A stretch of 64,000 nucleotides of DNA from Blastococcus sp. DSM 46786 (GCF_900109665.1 NZ_FOAO01000006.1:124001-188000), one strand, 5' to 3'. Numbered from the stretch's first letter, positions 42,370 to 51,234 are shown. Numbers and translations are program-made. Notes: generated by a model from the sequence alone, not told the origin.

Positions 42370-42434
42370 CCGGACGGCGACATACCCACGGCACCCAGCA
42401 CCGGTCGACGGGGCCCGCCTAAGCTCCCCTCCCC

Positions 42435-43676
42435 GTGGGCCGGGTCGTCGAAGCAGTGCTCCCGGCGCGCATGGGGACGCCGTTCCGCTGGCTGGTCGGC
42501 TCCTCCTGGGTGACCAACCTCGGCGACGGGATCACGCTGGCCGCCGGGCCGCTGCTGGTGGCCTCGCAGACCAGCGATCCCTTCCTCGTCGCGCTCGCCG
42601 CCCTGCTGCAGCGGCTGCCCTGGCTGCTGTTCGGCCTCTACGCCGGGGTGCTGGCCGACCGCGTCGACCGCCGGCTGCTGGTGATCGCCGTCGACGTGGC
42701 GCGCGCCGTCGTCCTCGGCGTCCTGACGCTCGCCCTCGTCACCGGGCAGGTGACCGTCGGGGTGGTCCTGGCCGCGATGTTCCTGCTGGGCACGGCCGAG
42801 GTCTTCGCCGACACCACCTCCGGGACGCTGCTGCCGATGGTCGTCGGCCGCGCCGATCTCGGCGTCGGCAACGCCCGGCTGATGGCCGGCGCGCTCACCA
42901 TGAACCAGATGGCCGGCCCGGCCCTGGGCGCGGTGCTGTTCGCGGCGGGTTCGGCGTGGCCGTTCCTGGTGCAGGGCCTGTGCGTGGCGCTCGGCGCACT
43001 GCTGCTCGTGCGCATGGCGCTGCCCCCGCTCCCCCGCGCGCACGGCGAGCGGCACGTCGGCCGCGAGATCGTCGAGGGGCTGCGTTGGACGTGGGGGAAC
43101 GGTCCGGTCCGCACGCTGACGATCACGATCGTCACGTTCAACGTCACCTACGGCGCCGCGTGGTCGGTGCTGGTGCTCTACGCGACCGACCGGCTCGATC
43201 TCGGCGCCATCGGGTTCGGGCTGCTCAGCACCGTGACGGCGGTGGGCGGCCTGCTCGGCACGGCGTCCTACGACTGGCTGGCCCGGCGCGCCGGCCTGGC
43301 CCTGCTCATGCGCATCGGCCTGGTCATCGAGACCTTCACCCACCTCGGCCTGGCGCTGACCACGACCCCCTGGGTGGCGGCGGCGATCCTGTTCGTGTTC
43401 GGCGCGCACGCGTTCGTGTGGGGGACGACGTCGCGCACCGTGCGCATGCGTGCCGTCCCCGCGCACCTGCAGGGGCGGGTGGGCAGCCTCTACTACCTCG
43501 GGGTCTTCGGCGGGATCTTCGTCGGGCAGGCGGCGGGCGGGCTGATCGCGCGGGCCTGGGGCATCACCGGCCCGTTCTGGTTCGCCTTCGCGGGGTCGGC
43601 GGTCATCCTCGTGCTCATCTGGAAGCAGCTGGCGCACATCGCGCACGCCGACGAGGACGTGCCTCCCGCGGGCTGA
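42435..43676 (+). CDS. MFS transporter (MFS_3/EntS-like)
   Basis: A 413-residue exporter with about 12 helices: FRWLVGSSWVTNLGDGITLAAGPLLVASQT, AGVLADRVDRRLL, DTTSGTLLPMVVGRADLGVGNARLMAGALTMNQMAGPALGAVLF. It starts at GTG 42435; the internal ATG twelve codons later is an alternative. The substrate is unknown. It is the fifth MFS_3-like gene in the window, and none is obviously paralogous by position. Confidence 0.87.
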   Translation: MGRVVEAVLPARMGTPFRWLVGSSWVTNLGDGITLAAGPLLVASQTSDPFLVALAALLQRLPWLLFGLYAGVLADRVDRRLLVIAVDVARAVVLGVLTLALVTGQVTVGVVLAAMFLLGTAEVFADTTSGTLLPMVVGRADLGVGNARLMAGALTMNQMAGPALGAVLFAAGSAWPFLVQGLCVALGALLLVRMALPPLPRAHGERHVGREIVEGLRWTWGNGPVRTLTITIVTFNVTYGAAWSVLVLYATDRLDLGAIGFGLLSTVTAVGGLLGTASYDWLARRAGLALLMRIGLVIETFTHLGLALTTTPWVAAAILFVFGAHAFVWGTTSRTVRMRAVPAHLQGRVGSLYYLGVFGGIFVGQAAGGLIARAWGITGPFWFAFAGSAVILVLIWKQLAHIAHADEDVPPAG

Positions 43677-43725
43677 CCGTGGTGCAATGCCAGGCCGGGC
43701 AGCACCGGGGAACGGACGGACGACG

Positions 43726-44856
43726 ATGCAGCACGGCACCACCCGCACCGCCCCCGGGCCCGGCCGCCGCACCCACCGGCCCGGAGCGGTGCGGCGCACC
43801 TGGGCGCGCCACCCCCGGATCGGCCTCGCCCTGCGGGCGGCCGTGGCGGCGACGGCGGCCTGGGCGCTGGCCCTGCTGATCCCCGGCCCGTTCGCCGACT
43901 ACCCCTACTACGCACCGCTCGGCGCGGTCGTCGCGACGACGGCGTCCACGCTGGCCAGCTCGGTGCGCCAGTCGATGCAGACGGTGGCCTCGATCGCCCT
44001 GGGCGCCGCGGTCGCCTTCGCCGGTGACGCGCTGGTCGGCCCGCAGCTGCTGGCCCTGGCGCTGGTCGTCGCCACCGCGGTGCTCCTGGCCGGCTGGCGG
44101 CGGCTGGGCAGCGGCAGCAGCTGGCTGCCGACGGCGGCCCTGTTCACGCTCATCCTCGGGCAGGGCAACCCCACCGGGTACGTCCTCGGCTTCGCCGGGC
44201 TCACCTTCGCCGGTGCGCTCGTCGGCATCCTCGTGGCCGCGGCCTTCCCACCGCTGCCGCTCGCCCCCGCCGACGCCACGCTGGGAGAGCTGCGCGAGAC
44301 GCTCGCCGGGCAGCTGGACGACCTCGTCGGCGGGCTGCGCCAGGAGCACCCGCCGACGCAGGACGAGTGGCGGGGCCGGATGCACACCATCGACCCGCTG
44401 CTCGCCCAGATGCGGGCGGCGGTCCAGGAGGCCGACGAGGCCCGCCGCGGCAACCGCCGGGCCGCCCGCTTCCGGCCGGCCGCCGACCGGCTGTACGAGC
44501 AGGCCCGCGCGCTGGAGCGGCTCACCCTCCTGGTCGAGGACCTCACCCTCGTCATCGCCGAGACCGAGATCGCGGAGAACGAGCGCGTGCCGCTCGGGCC
44601 GGCGCTGCGCCCCTCGGCGTCCGGGGCGCTGGCCGCGCTGGCCGAGGTGCTCCGGTCGGTCGAGGGGGCGGCGGCCGACCCCGACGTCGTCCGCCGGGCC
44701 GACGCCGCCGTCGCCGCCTTCGCCACCGAGCTGCGCCGGTCGCGGGCCACCACCGACGACGACCTGTTCGAGGCCGGCAACATCATCGACAACGTGCGCC
44801 GCTCGCTGACCGCCGTGCGCCCGCGGGAGCCGGCGGAGCACCGGGACGACGCGTGA
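43726..44856 (+). CDS. FUSC-family membrane protein
   Basis: About 376 residues from ATG 43726 (the frame is open from 43687, without a better ribosome-binding site). An N-terminal half of about six helices (RAAVAATAAWALALLIPGPF...YYAPLGAVVATTASTLASSVRQSMQTVASIALGAAVA) resembles half-size FUSC/aromatic acid exporter domains. The C-terminal half is a long coiled-coil-rich soluble region (LGELRETLAGQLDDLVGGL, RMHTIDPLLAQMRAAVQEADEARR). Members export aromatic acids or modulate the membrane; no substrate is claimed. Confidence 0.78.
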   Translation: MQHGTTRTAPGPGRRTHRPGAVRRTWARHPRIGLALRAAVAATAAWALALLIPGPFADYPYYAPLGAVVATTASTLASSVRQSMQTVASIALGAAVAFAGDALVGPQLLALALVVATAVLLAGWRRLGSGSSWLPTAALFTLILGQGNPTGYVLGFAGLTFAGALVGILVAAAFPPLPLAPADATLGELRETLAGQLDDLVGGLRQEHPPTQDEWRGRMHTIDPLLAQMRAAVQEADEARRGNRRAARFRPAADRLYEQARALERLTLLVEDLTLVIAETEIAENERVPLGPALRPSASGALAALAEVLRSVEGAAADPDVVRRADAAVAAFATELRRSRATTDDDLFEAGNIIDNVRRSLTAVRPREPAEHRDDA

Positions 44857-44890
44857 CGCTCGACCCTCGACCCGGTCGAGGCCCGACCGT

Positions 44891-45010
44891 CGGTACAGCG
44901 ACGAGCAGGTCGTCGTCGCCCGGCTGGTGGCCGGGCTCCGGCGGGTGGGCATGCCGCTGGCCGAGATCCGCCGGGTCGTGGCGCACCGGCACGACCCGGC
45001 CGAGCTCAGC
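44891..45010 (+). pseudogene. MerR-family regulator remnant
   Basis: The frame beginning at CGG 44891 reads RYSDEQVVVARLVAGLRRVG, MPLAEIRRVVAHRHDPAEL, the middle of a MerR helix-turn-helix domain (RYY...Q...A..I..LR..G.PL.EI). The first helix with its start codon and the dimerisation region are both absent, and the frame then runs through the 3' end of the opposing hydrolase gene. It is therefore a fragment, not a functional regulator. Confidence 0.6.
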
Positions 45011-45015
45011 CCCGG

Positions 45016-45798
45016 TCAGGACGTGCGATCCAGCACCAGCCGGACGGTCTCCTCGGGCTCGTCCCACAGCGGGAAGTGGCCGGACCGCGCGAACCAGTGC
45101 AGCTCGGCATCGGGGAACGCCTCGGCGGCGCGAGCCGCCTGGCGGGCCAGGGTGACCCGGTCGCGGCGGCCCCAGCCGATGGTCAGCCGCCCGGGCACGC
45201 TGCCGGCCGGCGCGCCCTGCTGCCGGGGAGCCCGGGCCAGGTCGTCGAGCACCGGGTCGAAGGACGGCGAGTCGAGGTAGCCCTCGAGCTCGGTGCGGAC
45301 CACGTCGGCGTCCAGGGCCCATGGGCGGGCGGAGAACTGGGGCAGCAGGGCGGTCCGGCCGGCCGCGCTGCCCAGCAGGGCGGGCAGGACAGGGCGGATC
45401 CGGCGCAGCAGGGCGACCGAGGCGGCGATGCTGGCGCGGAAGACCGCCGCCTCGCGATCGGTCCAGAACCCGCCCGGATCCAGGGCGACGTTGTCCCGCC
45501 CGATCCCCCGCCGGCTGAGCTCCAGCACCATCCGGGCGCCCAGGGAGCTCCCGACCAGCGGGACGTCGGCCAAGCCCTCCTCGACCAGCCACTCCTGGAG
45601 CGCATCGTTGAGCGCGGCCAGGGACGGCTCGGCCAGCGGTGGGGTGTCGCCGGCGAAGCCCGGGAGGTCGACGGCGACGACGCTGCGGTGCGCGCTCAGC
45701 CCCGGGAGCACGGGCTCCCACGTGCGCCACGATCCCCCGAGACCGTGGACGAGGACGAGGGGTGGGCCGGACCCGGCGCGGTGCGCGGAAAGCTTCAT
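45016..45798 (-). CDS. Alpha/beta hydrolase
   Basis: A 260-residue hydrolase: oxyanion VLVHGLGGSWRTWEPVLPGLSAHR, nucleophile elbow VGSSLGARMVLEL (Ser), acid/His region GWGRRDRVT and RSGHFPLWDEPEETVRLVLD. The start is ATG 45798. The substrate is not recognisable. The gene is alone, convergent with the MerR remnant and FUSC gene, and followed upstream by an acyl-CoA dehydrogenase gene on the same strand. Confidence 0.88.
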   Translation of the reverse strand: MKLSAHRAGSGPPLVLVHGLGGSWRTWEPVLPGLSAHRSVVAVDLPGFAGDTPPLAEPSLAALNDALQEWLVEEGLADVPLVGSSLGARMVLELSRRGIGRDNVALDPGGFWTDREAAVFRASIAASVALLRRIRPVLPALLGSAAGRTALLPQFSARPWALDADVVRTELEGYLDSPSFDPVLDDLARAPRQQGAPAGSVPGRLTIGWGRRDRVTLARQAARAAEAFPDAELHWFARSGHFPLWDEPEETVRLVLDRTS

Positions 45799-45853
45799 CG
45801 CCGGGCCCTACCCGGCGGAGCCAGCCCGACTCCCCGAGCGTTGTCCCCCAGTG

Positions 45854-45878
45854 GGCCATTCCGCCCCCCGGAATGGCC
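45854..45878 (-). terminator. Hairpin terminator of the acyl-CoA dehydrogenase gene
   Basis: GGCCATTCC (45854-45862) pairs with GGAATGGCC (45870-45878) across a 7-nt C-rich loop, 29 bp after the acyl-CoA dehydrogenase stop on the minus strand. Confidence 0.6.
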
Positions 45879-45906
45879 GGTACGGGGTCAGCGCCCGGGA
45901 AACTCC

Positions 45907-47166
45907 TCAGGCCAGCGGGCTCCGGGGCAGCAGGCGGTCGCTGATGATCCGCTTCTGGATCTCGCTGGTGCCCTCGAAGATCGTGGTCAGCCGGGCGTCC
46001 CGCCAGTGCCGCTCGACCTGCCGCTCGGTGGTGTAGCCGTTGCCGCCGTGCAGCTGCATGGCTCGGTTGGTCACCCGCACCGACATCTCGGTGGCCTCGA
46101 GCTTCGCCATCGACGCCTCCTTGGCGACCGGCATCCCGAGGTCGAGCAGGTGCGCGACCTGCCGGTAGAAGGCCCGCGACTGCTCGATCTGCGACGCCAT
46201 CTCGGCGACGGCGAACCGCAGCGCCTGGAAGTCGCCGATCGGGTGGCCGAACTGCTCGCGCTCCTGCAGGTAGCGGATCGAGTCCTCCAGCGCGGCGCGC
46301 GCCAGCCCGACCGCCCGCGCGGCCGTGTGCACGCGCGCCGTGTTGAGGAACTTCTGCGCCTCGGCGAATCCGGCCTGCTGCGCCGCCTCGCCCTCCTCCT
46401 CGCTCTCCTCGCGGGCGGCGCGCGCCTCGTCGATCACGTTGCCCTCCGGGATGCGGACGCCGTCGAAGGTGAGGTCCCAGGTGAGGAAGCCGTGGTAGCC
46501 GATCTTGTCGATGGGGGAGCCGGACAGACCCTCGGGGAACTCCCCGCGCTCCTTCTCCAGCAGCAGGTTGAGCAGCCCGGCCGACCGCGACTCCCCGGGC
46601 TCCGGGTCGCGCTCGCGCACCAGCACCTGGATGAAGTCCGCGGCCTCGGCGTTGCCGCACCAGCGCTTGCGCCCGGTCACGACCCACTCGTCGCCGTCGA
46701 GGACCGCGCGGGTGGAGACCCCGGCGAGGTCGGAGCCGGCGTCGGGCTCGGACAGCGCGATGGCGCCGATCCACTCGCCGCGGGCGCTGCGGGCCAGCAG
46801 CTCGTGCCGGCGGTCGGCGTCGGGCACCGCCGTCCCCAGCCCCTGGGCGCGGGCCAGGATGCTCGCCGTCGACATCCAGGCGCGCGCCAGCTCCTCGCTG
46901 ACCATGCAGTACTCGAAGACGCCGAGGCCCAGCCCGCCCTGCTCGGCGGGGACGGTGATGCCGAACCAGCCTCGCTCGGCCATGCCGGAGAGGAGCGACG
47001 CCGGGATCAGGCCCTTCTGCGGGTCGAGCTCGTTCGCGACCGGCAGCACCTCCTCCATCGCGAACCGCCGGGCCTGCTCCTGCAGCGCCTCCCGCTCGGG
47101 GGTGTGCCACGGGGGCAGCAGCACGGGCGGCTGCGGCTCGAGGATCTCGGTCTCGGTCGACGGCAC
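45907..47166 (-). CDS. Acyl-CoA dehydrogenase family protein
   Basis: A 419-residue FAD flavoprotein. Conserved blocks are GWFGITVPAEQGGLGLGVFEYCMVSEELARAW, GAIALSEPDAGSDLAGVSTRAV, the catalytic-region QEREQFGHPIGDFQALRFAVAEMASQIE and NRAMQLHGGNGYTTERQVERHWRDARLTTIFEGTSEIQK. These cover the FAD and acyl-CoA sites of the family. The start is GTG 47166. It probably oxidises a fatty or branched acyl-CoA; chain length cannot be judged. It is followed on the same strand by a hydrolase gene after a hairpin. Confidence 0.93.
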   Translation of the reverse strand: MPSTETEILEPQPPVLLPPWHTPEREALQEQARRFAMEEVLPVANELDPQKGLIPASLLSGMAERGWFGITVPAEQGGLGLGVFEYCMVSEELARAWMSTASILARAQGLGTAVPDADRRHELLARSARGEWIGAIALSEPDAGSDLAGVSTRAVLDGDEWVVTGRKRWCGNAEAADFIQVLVRERDPEPGESRSAGLLNLLLEKERGEFPEGLSGSPIDKIGYHGFLTWDLTFDGVRIPEGNVIDEARAAREESEEEGEAAQQAGFAEAQKFLNTARVHTAARAVGLARAALEDSIRYLQEREQFGHPIGDFQALRFAVAEMASQIEQSRAFYRQVAHLLDLGMPVAKEASMAKLEATEMSVRVTNRAMQLHGGNGYTTERQVERHWRDARLTTIFEGTSEIQKRIISDRLLPRSPLA

Positions 47167-47271
47167 TGTCGCCCTCCTCGGTCAGCGGATGATCACGGCC
47201 TGTTCCCCCTGGGCGCCGCCCCCACCCGTGGAGGTGACCGGTCTCACTCCCCCCGTCGGGCCGGGCCGCCG

Positions 47272-47305
47272 GACGTCTGGCCGCACCCCGGCCCGGCCAG
47301 ACGTC
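47272..47305 (-). terminator. Hairpin terminator of the acetoacetyl-CoA synthetase gene
   Basis: GACGTCTGGCC (47272-47282) pairs perfectly with GGCCAGACGTC (47295-47305) around a 12-nt loop. It begins at the stop codon of the synthetase gene on the minus strand and lies between it and the acyl-CoA dehydrogenase gene. Confidence 0.65.
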
Positions 47306-49283
47306 AGCCGGTGCGGCTGGAGCCGCGCTGCCGGGCGAGCTGGACGTAGTGCTCGACCAGCGAGGCGTCGTCGACGGTGCCGGTGTTGACCGCCTTCGCC
47401 GGGTCGACGCCCTGGAACAGCCGCTTGAGCGGCACCTCCAGCCGCTTGCCGGTGCGCGTGTGCGGCACCCCGGGGACGGCGATCACCTCGTCGGGCACGT
47501 GCCGCGGGCTGGCCTGTTCCCGGATGGCCGCCCGCAACCGCCCGACCAGCTCGTCGGTGAGCTCCTCCCCCGGTGCGAGCTGGACGAACAGCGGCATCCA
47601 GTAGCCGCCCTCGGGGAGCTCGACCCCGAGGACGACGCAGTCGAGCACCTCGGGGAAGGCCTCGACGGCGGCGTAGATGTCGGCGGTGCCCATGCGCACC
47701 CCGCCGCGGTTGAGCGTGGAGTCCGACCGGCCGGTGATGATGCAGGTGCCGCGCCCGGTGATCTCCAGCCAGTCGCCGTGCCGCCACACCCCGGGCCACG
47801 GCTCGAAGTACGCCGCGCGGTAGCGGGCACCGTCCGGGTCGTTCCAGAAGTACAGGGGCATCGAGGGCATGGGCTCGGTGACCACCAGCTCCCCCAGCTC
47901 GCCGATCACCGGCTCGCCCTGCTCGTCCCACGACGCCACGGCCACGCCGAGCATGGGCCGCTGCAGCTCGCCCACCGTGACCGGGAGCAGCGGCGAGCTC
48001 CCGATGAAGCCGGTCGCGACGTCGGTGCCGCCCGACGCCGACACCAGCTGCAGGTCCCTGCCGACGGCGTCGTAGACCCAGTGGTAGGAGGCGTCGGGCA
48101 GCGGGGAGCCGGTGCAGCCGAGCACGCGCAGCGCGGAGAGGTCGTGGTCGTCGCCGGGGCGGACGCCGGCCTTCTGGCAGGCGGCCAGGTACCCCGGGCT
48201 CGTGCCCAGCAGGGTGATCCCGACCTTCGCGGCGAGGGCGAACTGCGCGTCCGCCGTCGGGTAGGCGGGCGCCCCGTCGTGGAGCACCGCCGTCGCGCCC
48301 GACAGCAGCGAGGAGGCGACGACGTTCCACATCATCCAGGCGGTGGAGGTGTACCAGTAGAAGCGCGCGCCCGGGCCCAGGTCCTGGTGCAGCAGCCCCC
48401 ACTTGAGGTGCTCCAGCACCACGCCGCCGTGCCCGTGCACGATGCCCTTGGGCAGGCCGGTGGTGCCCGACGAGTAGACGATCCACAGCGGGTGGTCGAA
48501 CGGCGTCGGCTCGAACACCGGGTCCTGGGCATCGGCGACGGCGTCCGCCCAGGGCAGGGCGCCGTCGGGCACCTCGCCGGGGAACAGCCGCGGGACGGCG
48601 ACCGTCGTCCGCACCGTCGGCAGCGCCTCGCGCAGCTGGGCCACGACCTCGCGCCGGTCGTGCGCGCGCCCGTTGAACCGGTACCCGTCGACGGCGACCA
48701 GCACGGTCGGCTCGATCTGCGCGAACCGGTCGAGGACGGCGCGGGTGCCGAAGTCGGGCGCGCACGAGGACCAGACCGCCCCGACCGCGGCCGCCCCGAG
48801 GAAGGCGACGACCGTCTCGGGCACGTTGGGCAGGTAACCGGCCACCCGGTCACCGGGGCCCACGCCGAGCCGGCGCAGGGTCGCGGCGAACGCGCCCACC
48901 TGGGCACGGAGGTCCGCCCACGGGATCTCGACCGGCTCGGTGTCCTCGGCGACGGCGATCAGCGCGGGCCGGTCGTCGGCGGCCTGGCGGAACACCTGCT
49001 CCGCGTAGTTGACCGTCGTGCCGGGGAACCAGACGGCCCCGGGCATCTCACGGGAGGTGAGCACCCGGTCGTCGGGGACGTCGAGCACGCCGGTCCAGCG
49101 CGCGAGGTCGCCCCAGAACTGGTCGAGGTGCCCGATCGACCAGCGCCACAGCGCGTCGTAGTCGACGGGGTCGCCGAAGGACACGCCCCGGCGGGCGGCC
49201 ACGTGCTCGGCGAAGGCAGCCACGCGGGTGCCGGCGATCGACGCGGCGGTGGGGCGCCAGAGGATCTCGGTGCTCTCGGTCAC
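47304..49283 (-). CDS. Acetoacetyl-CoA synthetase (acetoacetate-CoA ligase)
   Basis: About 659 residues from GTG 49283 (the longer frame to 49325 is shadow). The N-terminal acetoacetyl-CoA synthetase signature is LWRPTAASIAGTRVAAFAEHV, with YDALWRWSIGHLDQFWGDLARW. The adenylate-forming P-loop is IVYSSGTTGLPKGIVHGHGGV, and the C-terminal subdomain has GRSDSTLNRGGVRMGTADIYAAVEAFPEV and TRTGKRLEVPLKRLFQG, with the catalytic Lys in GKRLE. It activates acetoacetate with ATP and CoA, linking ketone bodies or PHB to acetyl-CoA. Length fits the family. Confidence 0.94.
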   Translation of the reverse strand: MTESTEILWRPTAASIAGTRVAAFAEHVAARRGVSFGDPVDYDALWRWSIGHLDQFWGDLARWTGVLDVPDDRVLTSREMPGAVWFPGTTVNYAEQVFRQAADDRPALIAVAEDTEPVEIPWADLRAQVGAFAATLRRLGVGPGDRVAGYLPNVPETVVAFLGAAAVGAVWSSCAPDFGTRAVLDRFAQIEPTVLVAVDGYRFNGRAHDRREVVAQLREALPTVRTTVAVPRLFPGEVPDGALPWADAVADAQDPVFEPTPFDHPLWIVYSSGTTGLPKGIVHGHGGVVLEHLKWGLLHQDLGPGARFYWYTSTAWMMWNVVASSLLSGATAVLHDGAPAYPTADAQFALAAKVGITLLGTSPGYLAACQKAGVRPGDDHDLSALRVLGCTGSPLPDASYHWVYDAVGRDLQLVSASGGTDVATGFIGSSPLLPVTVGELQRPMLGVAVASWDEQGEPVIGELGELVVTEPMPSMPLYFWNDPDGARYRAAYFEPWPGVWRHGDWLEITGRGTCIITGRSDSTLNRGGVRMGTADIYAAVEAFPEVLDCVVLGVELPEGGYWMPLFVQLAPGEELTDELVGRLRAAIREQASPRHVPDEVIAVPGVPHTRTGKRLEVPLKRLFQGVDPAKAVNTGTVDDASLVEHYVQLARQRGSSRTG

Positions 49284-49338
49284 GCCCGCACCATGCCATC
49301 CTGGGCCCGCGCCGACCACGCCCACTCGAGGAGCGCCC

Positions 49339-49743
49339 GTGCTGCCCGACCCCGCCGACGAGCGGAACGTGCTCGGTGGACCGCTGCAACCGTGCTCGAC
49401 CGACCCGGTGACCGGCTTCTACCGCGACGGGCACTGCACCTCCGGGCCCGACGACCTCGGCCGGCACACCGTCTGCGCCGTCGTCTCCACCGAGTTCCTG
49501 GCGCTGCAGCGCGAGCTGGGCAACGACCTCTCCACCCCGCGTCCCGAGTACGGCTTCCCGGGGCTGCGGCCGGGTGACCGCTGGTGCGTCGTCGCCACCC
49601 GCTGGCTGCAGGCCTACCAGGCCGGGGCCGCGGCGGGCGTGGTGCTGGCCGCCACCAACGCCCGCGCCCTGGAGGTGGTGCCGCTCGAGGCGCTGCGCCA
49701 GTACGCCGTCGACGTGCCCGACGACGCCAGCGGCCTGGAGTAG
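49339..49743 (+). CDS. DUF2237 family protein
   Basis: A 134-residue protein starting at GTG 49339 with GAGGAG upstream. It shows the DUF2237 pattern: NVLGGPLQPCSTDPVTGFYRDGHCTSGPDDLGRHTVCAVVSTEFLALQRELGNDLSTPRPEYGFPGLRPGDRWCVVATRW. Several conserved Cys and the GRHTVCA motif suggest a metal or redox site, but the biochemical role is unknown. It is divergent from the acetoacetyl-CoA synthetase gene and 42 bp before glutathione peroxidase. Confidence 0.9.
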   Translation: MLPDPADERNVLGGPLQPCSTDPVTGFYRDGHCTSGPDDLGRHTVCAVVSTEFLALQRELGNDLSTPRPEYGFPGLRPGDRWCVVATRWLQAYQAGAAAGVVLAATNARALEVVPLEALRQYAVDVPDDASGLE

Positions 49744-49785
49744 GCCCGCCGGAATGAACGTCCGGCCCGGGATGCTGCGGGCGGC

Positions 49786-50280
49786 ATGGACGACCTCCTC
49801 GACACGCCCCTGACCACGCTCCAGGGAACCGCCACGACGCTGCGGGAGCTCACCGGCGGGACGCCGGCGCTGCTGGTGAACGTGGCCAGCCGCTGCGGGC
49901 TCACCCCGCAGTACACCGCGCTGGAGGCGCTGCACGAGGAGTACGGCCCCCGCGGCTTCACCGTCGTCGGGGTGCCCTGCAACCAGTTCATGGGCCAGGA
50001 GCCCGGCACCGCCGAGGAGATCGAGCAGTTCTGCTCGGCCACCTACGGCGTCACCTTCCCGCTGACGGAGAAGACCGAGGTCAACGGCCCCGACGCGCAC
50101 CCCCTCTTCCAGCAGCTGACCGCGGTACCGGACCTCGACGGCAGCGCCGGCGACGTGCAGTGGAACTTCGAGAAGTGGGTCGTCGACGGCACCGGCCGGG
50201 TCGTCGCCCGCTTCCGCCCCCGCACCGAGCCCGACGCCCCCGAGGTGCGCGCGGCGATCGAGTCGGTCCTCCCGGCCTGA
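49786..50280 (+). CDS. Glutathione peroxidase family protein (Cys type)
   Basis: A 164-residue peroxidase with the active-site motif VNVASRCGLTPQYTALEALHEEYGPRGFTVVGVPCNQFMGQEPG. The peroxidatic residue is Cys37, not selenocysteine, with Gln and Trp (WNFEKW) of the catalytic tetrad present. In actinobacteria such enzymes usually use thioredoxin or mycothiol systems rather than glutathione. The start is ATG 49786; a hairpin follows the stop. Confidence 0.95.
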   Translation: MDDLLDTPLTTLQGTATTLRELTGGTPALLVNVASRCGLTPQYTALEALHEEYGPRGFTVVGVPCNQFMGQEPGTAEEIEQFCSATYGVTFPLTEKTEVNGPDAHPLFQQLTAVPDLDGSAGDVQWNFEKWVVDGTGRVVARFRPRTEPDAPEVRAAIESVLPA

Positions 50281-50313
50281 CGCCTGACCTCTCACCCCAG
50301 GCCCGTGGTCGCG

Positions 50314-50337
50314 ACCCCGGCCGCACATGGCCGGGGT
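50314..50337 (+). terminator. Hairpin terminator after glutathione peroxidase
   Basis: A 9-bp perfect stem (50314-50322 with 50329-50337) with a 6-nt loop, 34 bp after the peroxidase stop. Confidence 0.6.
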
Positions 50338-50421
50338 GGCGGCACCGGGGCCGGGCGGCGTTCACGGCGCCGGCACCGACGTCGCCCGGCGGGGTCGGGC
50401 ACCAGCGCCTAGGTTCGCGGC

Positions 50422-51132
50422 ATGGCCGATCTGCGCTTCTGGTTCGACCCGGTCTGCCCCTTCGCCTGGATGACCAGCAAGTGGGTGCGCCAGGTGAGCG
50501 CCCAGCGCGAGTACGCCGTCGAGTGGCGGTTCATCTCGCTGCGGCTGCTCAACGCGCACGTCGACTACGACACCCACTTCCCGCCCGAGTACGAGGCCGG
50601 GCACACCGCCGGGCTGCGGCTGCTCCGCGTCGCCGCCCACGTGCGCGACCAGCACGGGAACGAGGGCGTCGCCCGGTTCTACGAGGCCTGCGGGCAGCAC
50701 GTCTTCGAGCGCGGCCCGGAGGGCGACCGGGCGGTGCGAGGGACGGCGGGGTTCGTCGCCCCCGTGCTCGCCGACGCCGGACTGCCCGGCGGGCTCGCCG
50801 ACGCGCTGGAGGACGGCGGTAGCGACGCCCAGATCCAGGCCGAGACCGACGAGGCGCTCGGCCTGGCCGGCAAGGACGTCGGGACGCCGATCCTGCACTT
50901 CCAGCCGCCGGAGGGCGTCGCCTTCTTCGGGCCGGTCATCAGCCGGCTGCCGGCCGACGACGAGGCCGTCGCGCTCTGGGACCACGTCGTCGGGCTGGCC
51001 TCGTTCCCCGGGTTCGCCGAGCTCAAGCGCAGCCTGCGGGAGCGCCCGCAGCTGCCCGCGTTCGGCGTGCAGCCCGGCGAGGTCGGGCAGCAGGAGGACT
51101 GGCACGGCGGCAGCCGCCGGCAGAAGCGCTGA
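50422..51132 (+). CDS. DsbA-family mycothiol-related oxidoreductase (Rv2466c-like)
   Basis: A 236-residue protein closely following the order of mycobacterial Rv2466c: DLRFWFDPVCPFAWMTSKWVRQV, a helical insertion, LADAGLPGGLADA, AGKDVGTPILHFQPPEGVAFFGPVISRLP, LWDHVVGLASFPGFAELKRSLRERPQ. The redox motif is Cys-Pro-Phe-Ala rather than Cys-Pro-Trp-Cys, so the resolving Cys is lost and a monothiol mechanism would be needed. Rv2466c reduces nitro prodrugs and disulfides with mycothiol; function here is inferred. The start is ATG 50422. It sits just before the iron-regulated operon. Confidence 0.88.
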   Translation: MADLRFWFDPVCPFAWMTSKWVRQVSAQREYAVEWRFISLRLLNAHVDYDTHFPPEYEAGHTAGLRLLRVAAHVRDQHGNEGVARFYEACGQHVFERGPEGDRAVRGTAGFVAPVLADAGLPGGLADALEDGGSDAQIQAETDEALGLAGKDVGTPILHFQPPEGVAFFGPVISRLPADDEAVALWDHVVGLASFPGFAELKRSLRERPQLPAFGVQPGEVGQQEDWHGGSRRQKR

Positions 51133-51189
51133 GCTCCCGGGAGGGGCGGCCGTGCGCAGCGCGCCCCTGACGGGAGCGGCAGAGCGGGC

Positions 51190-51208
51190 TAAGGTAAGCC
51201 TTATCTGA
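51190..51208 (+). promoter_or_regulatory. IdeR/DtxR-type iron box of the fec-like permease operon
   Basis: TAAGGTAAGCCTTATCTGA matches 17 of 19 positions of the TWAGGTWAGSCTWACCTWA consensus recognised by DtxR/IdeR. It lies 27 bp upstream of the first permease gene, so expression should be repressed when Fe2+ is plentiful. Confidence 0.8.
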
Positions 51209-51234
51209 TCTGCCGTCCGTCCCGGGAGCTGCTC

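Noticed and set aside
41007-43799. A 930-codon minus-strand frame over the alpha-glucosidase, TfoX-like and MFS genes
   Set aside because: It overlaps three genes with strong family matches on the other strand and has no recognisable protein features.
49786-50280. Possible selenocysteine glutathione peroxidase
   Set aside because: The active-site codon is TGC (Cys37), there is no in-frame TGA, and no SECIS-like element is needed.
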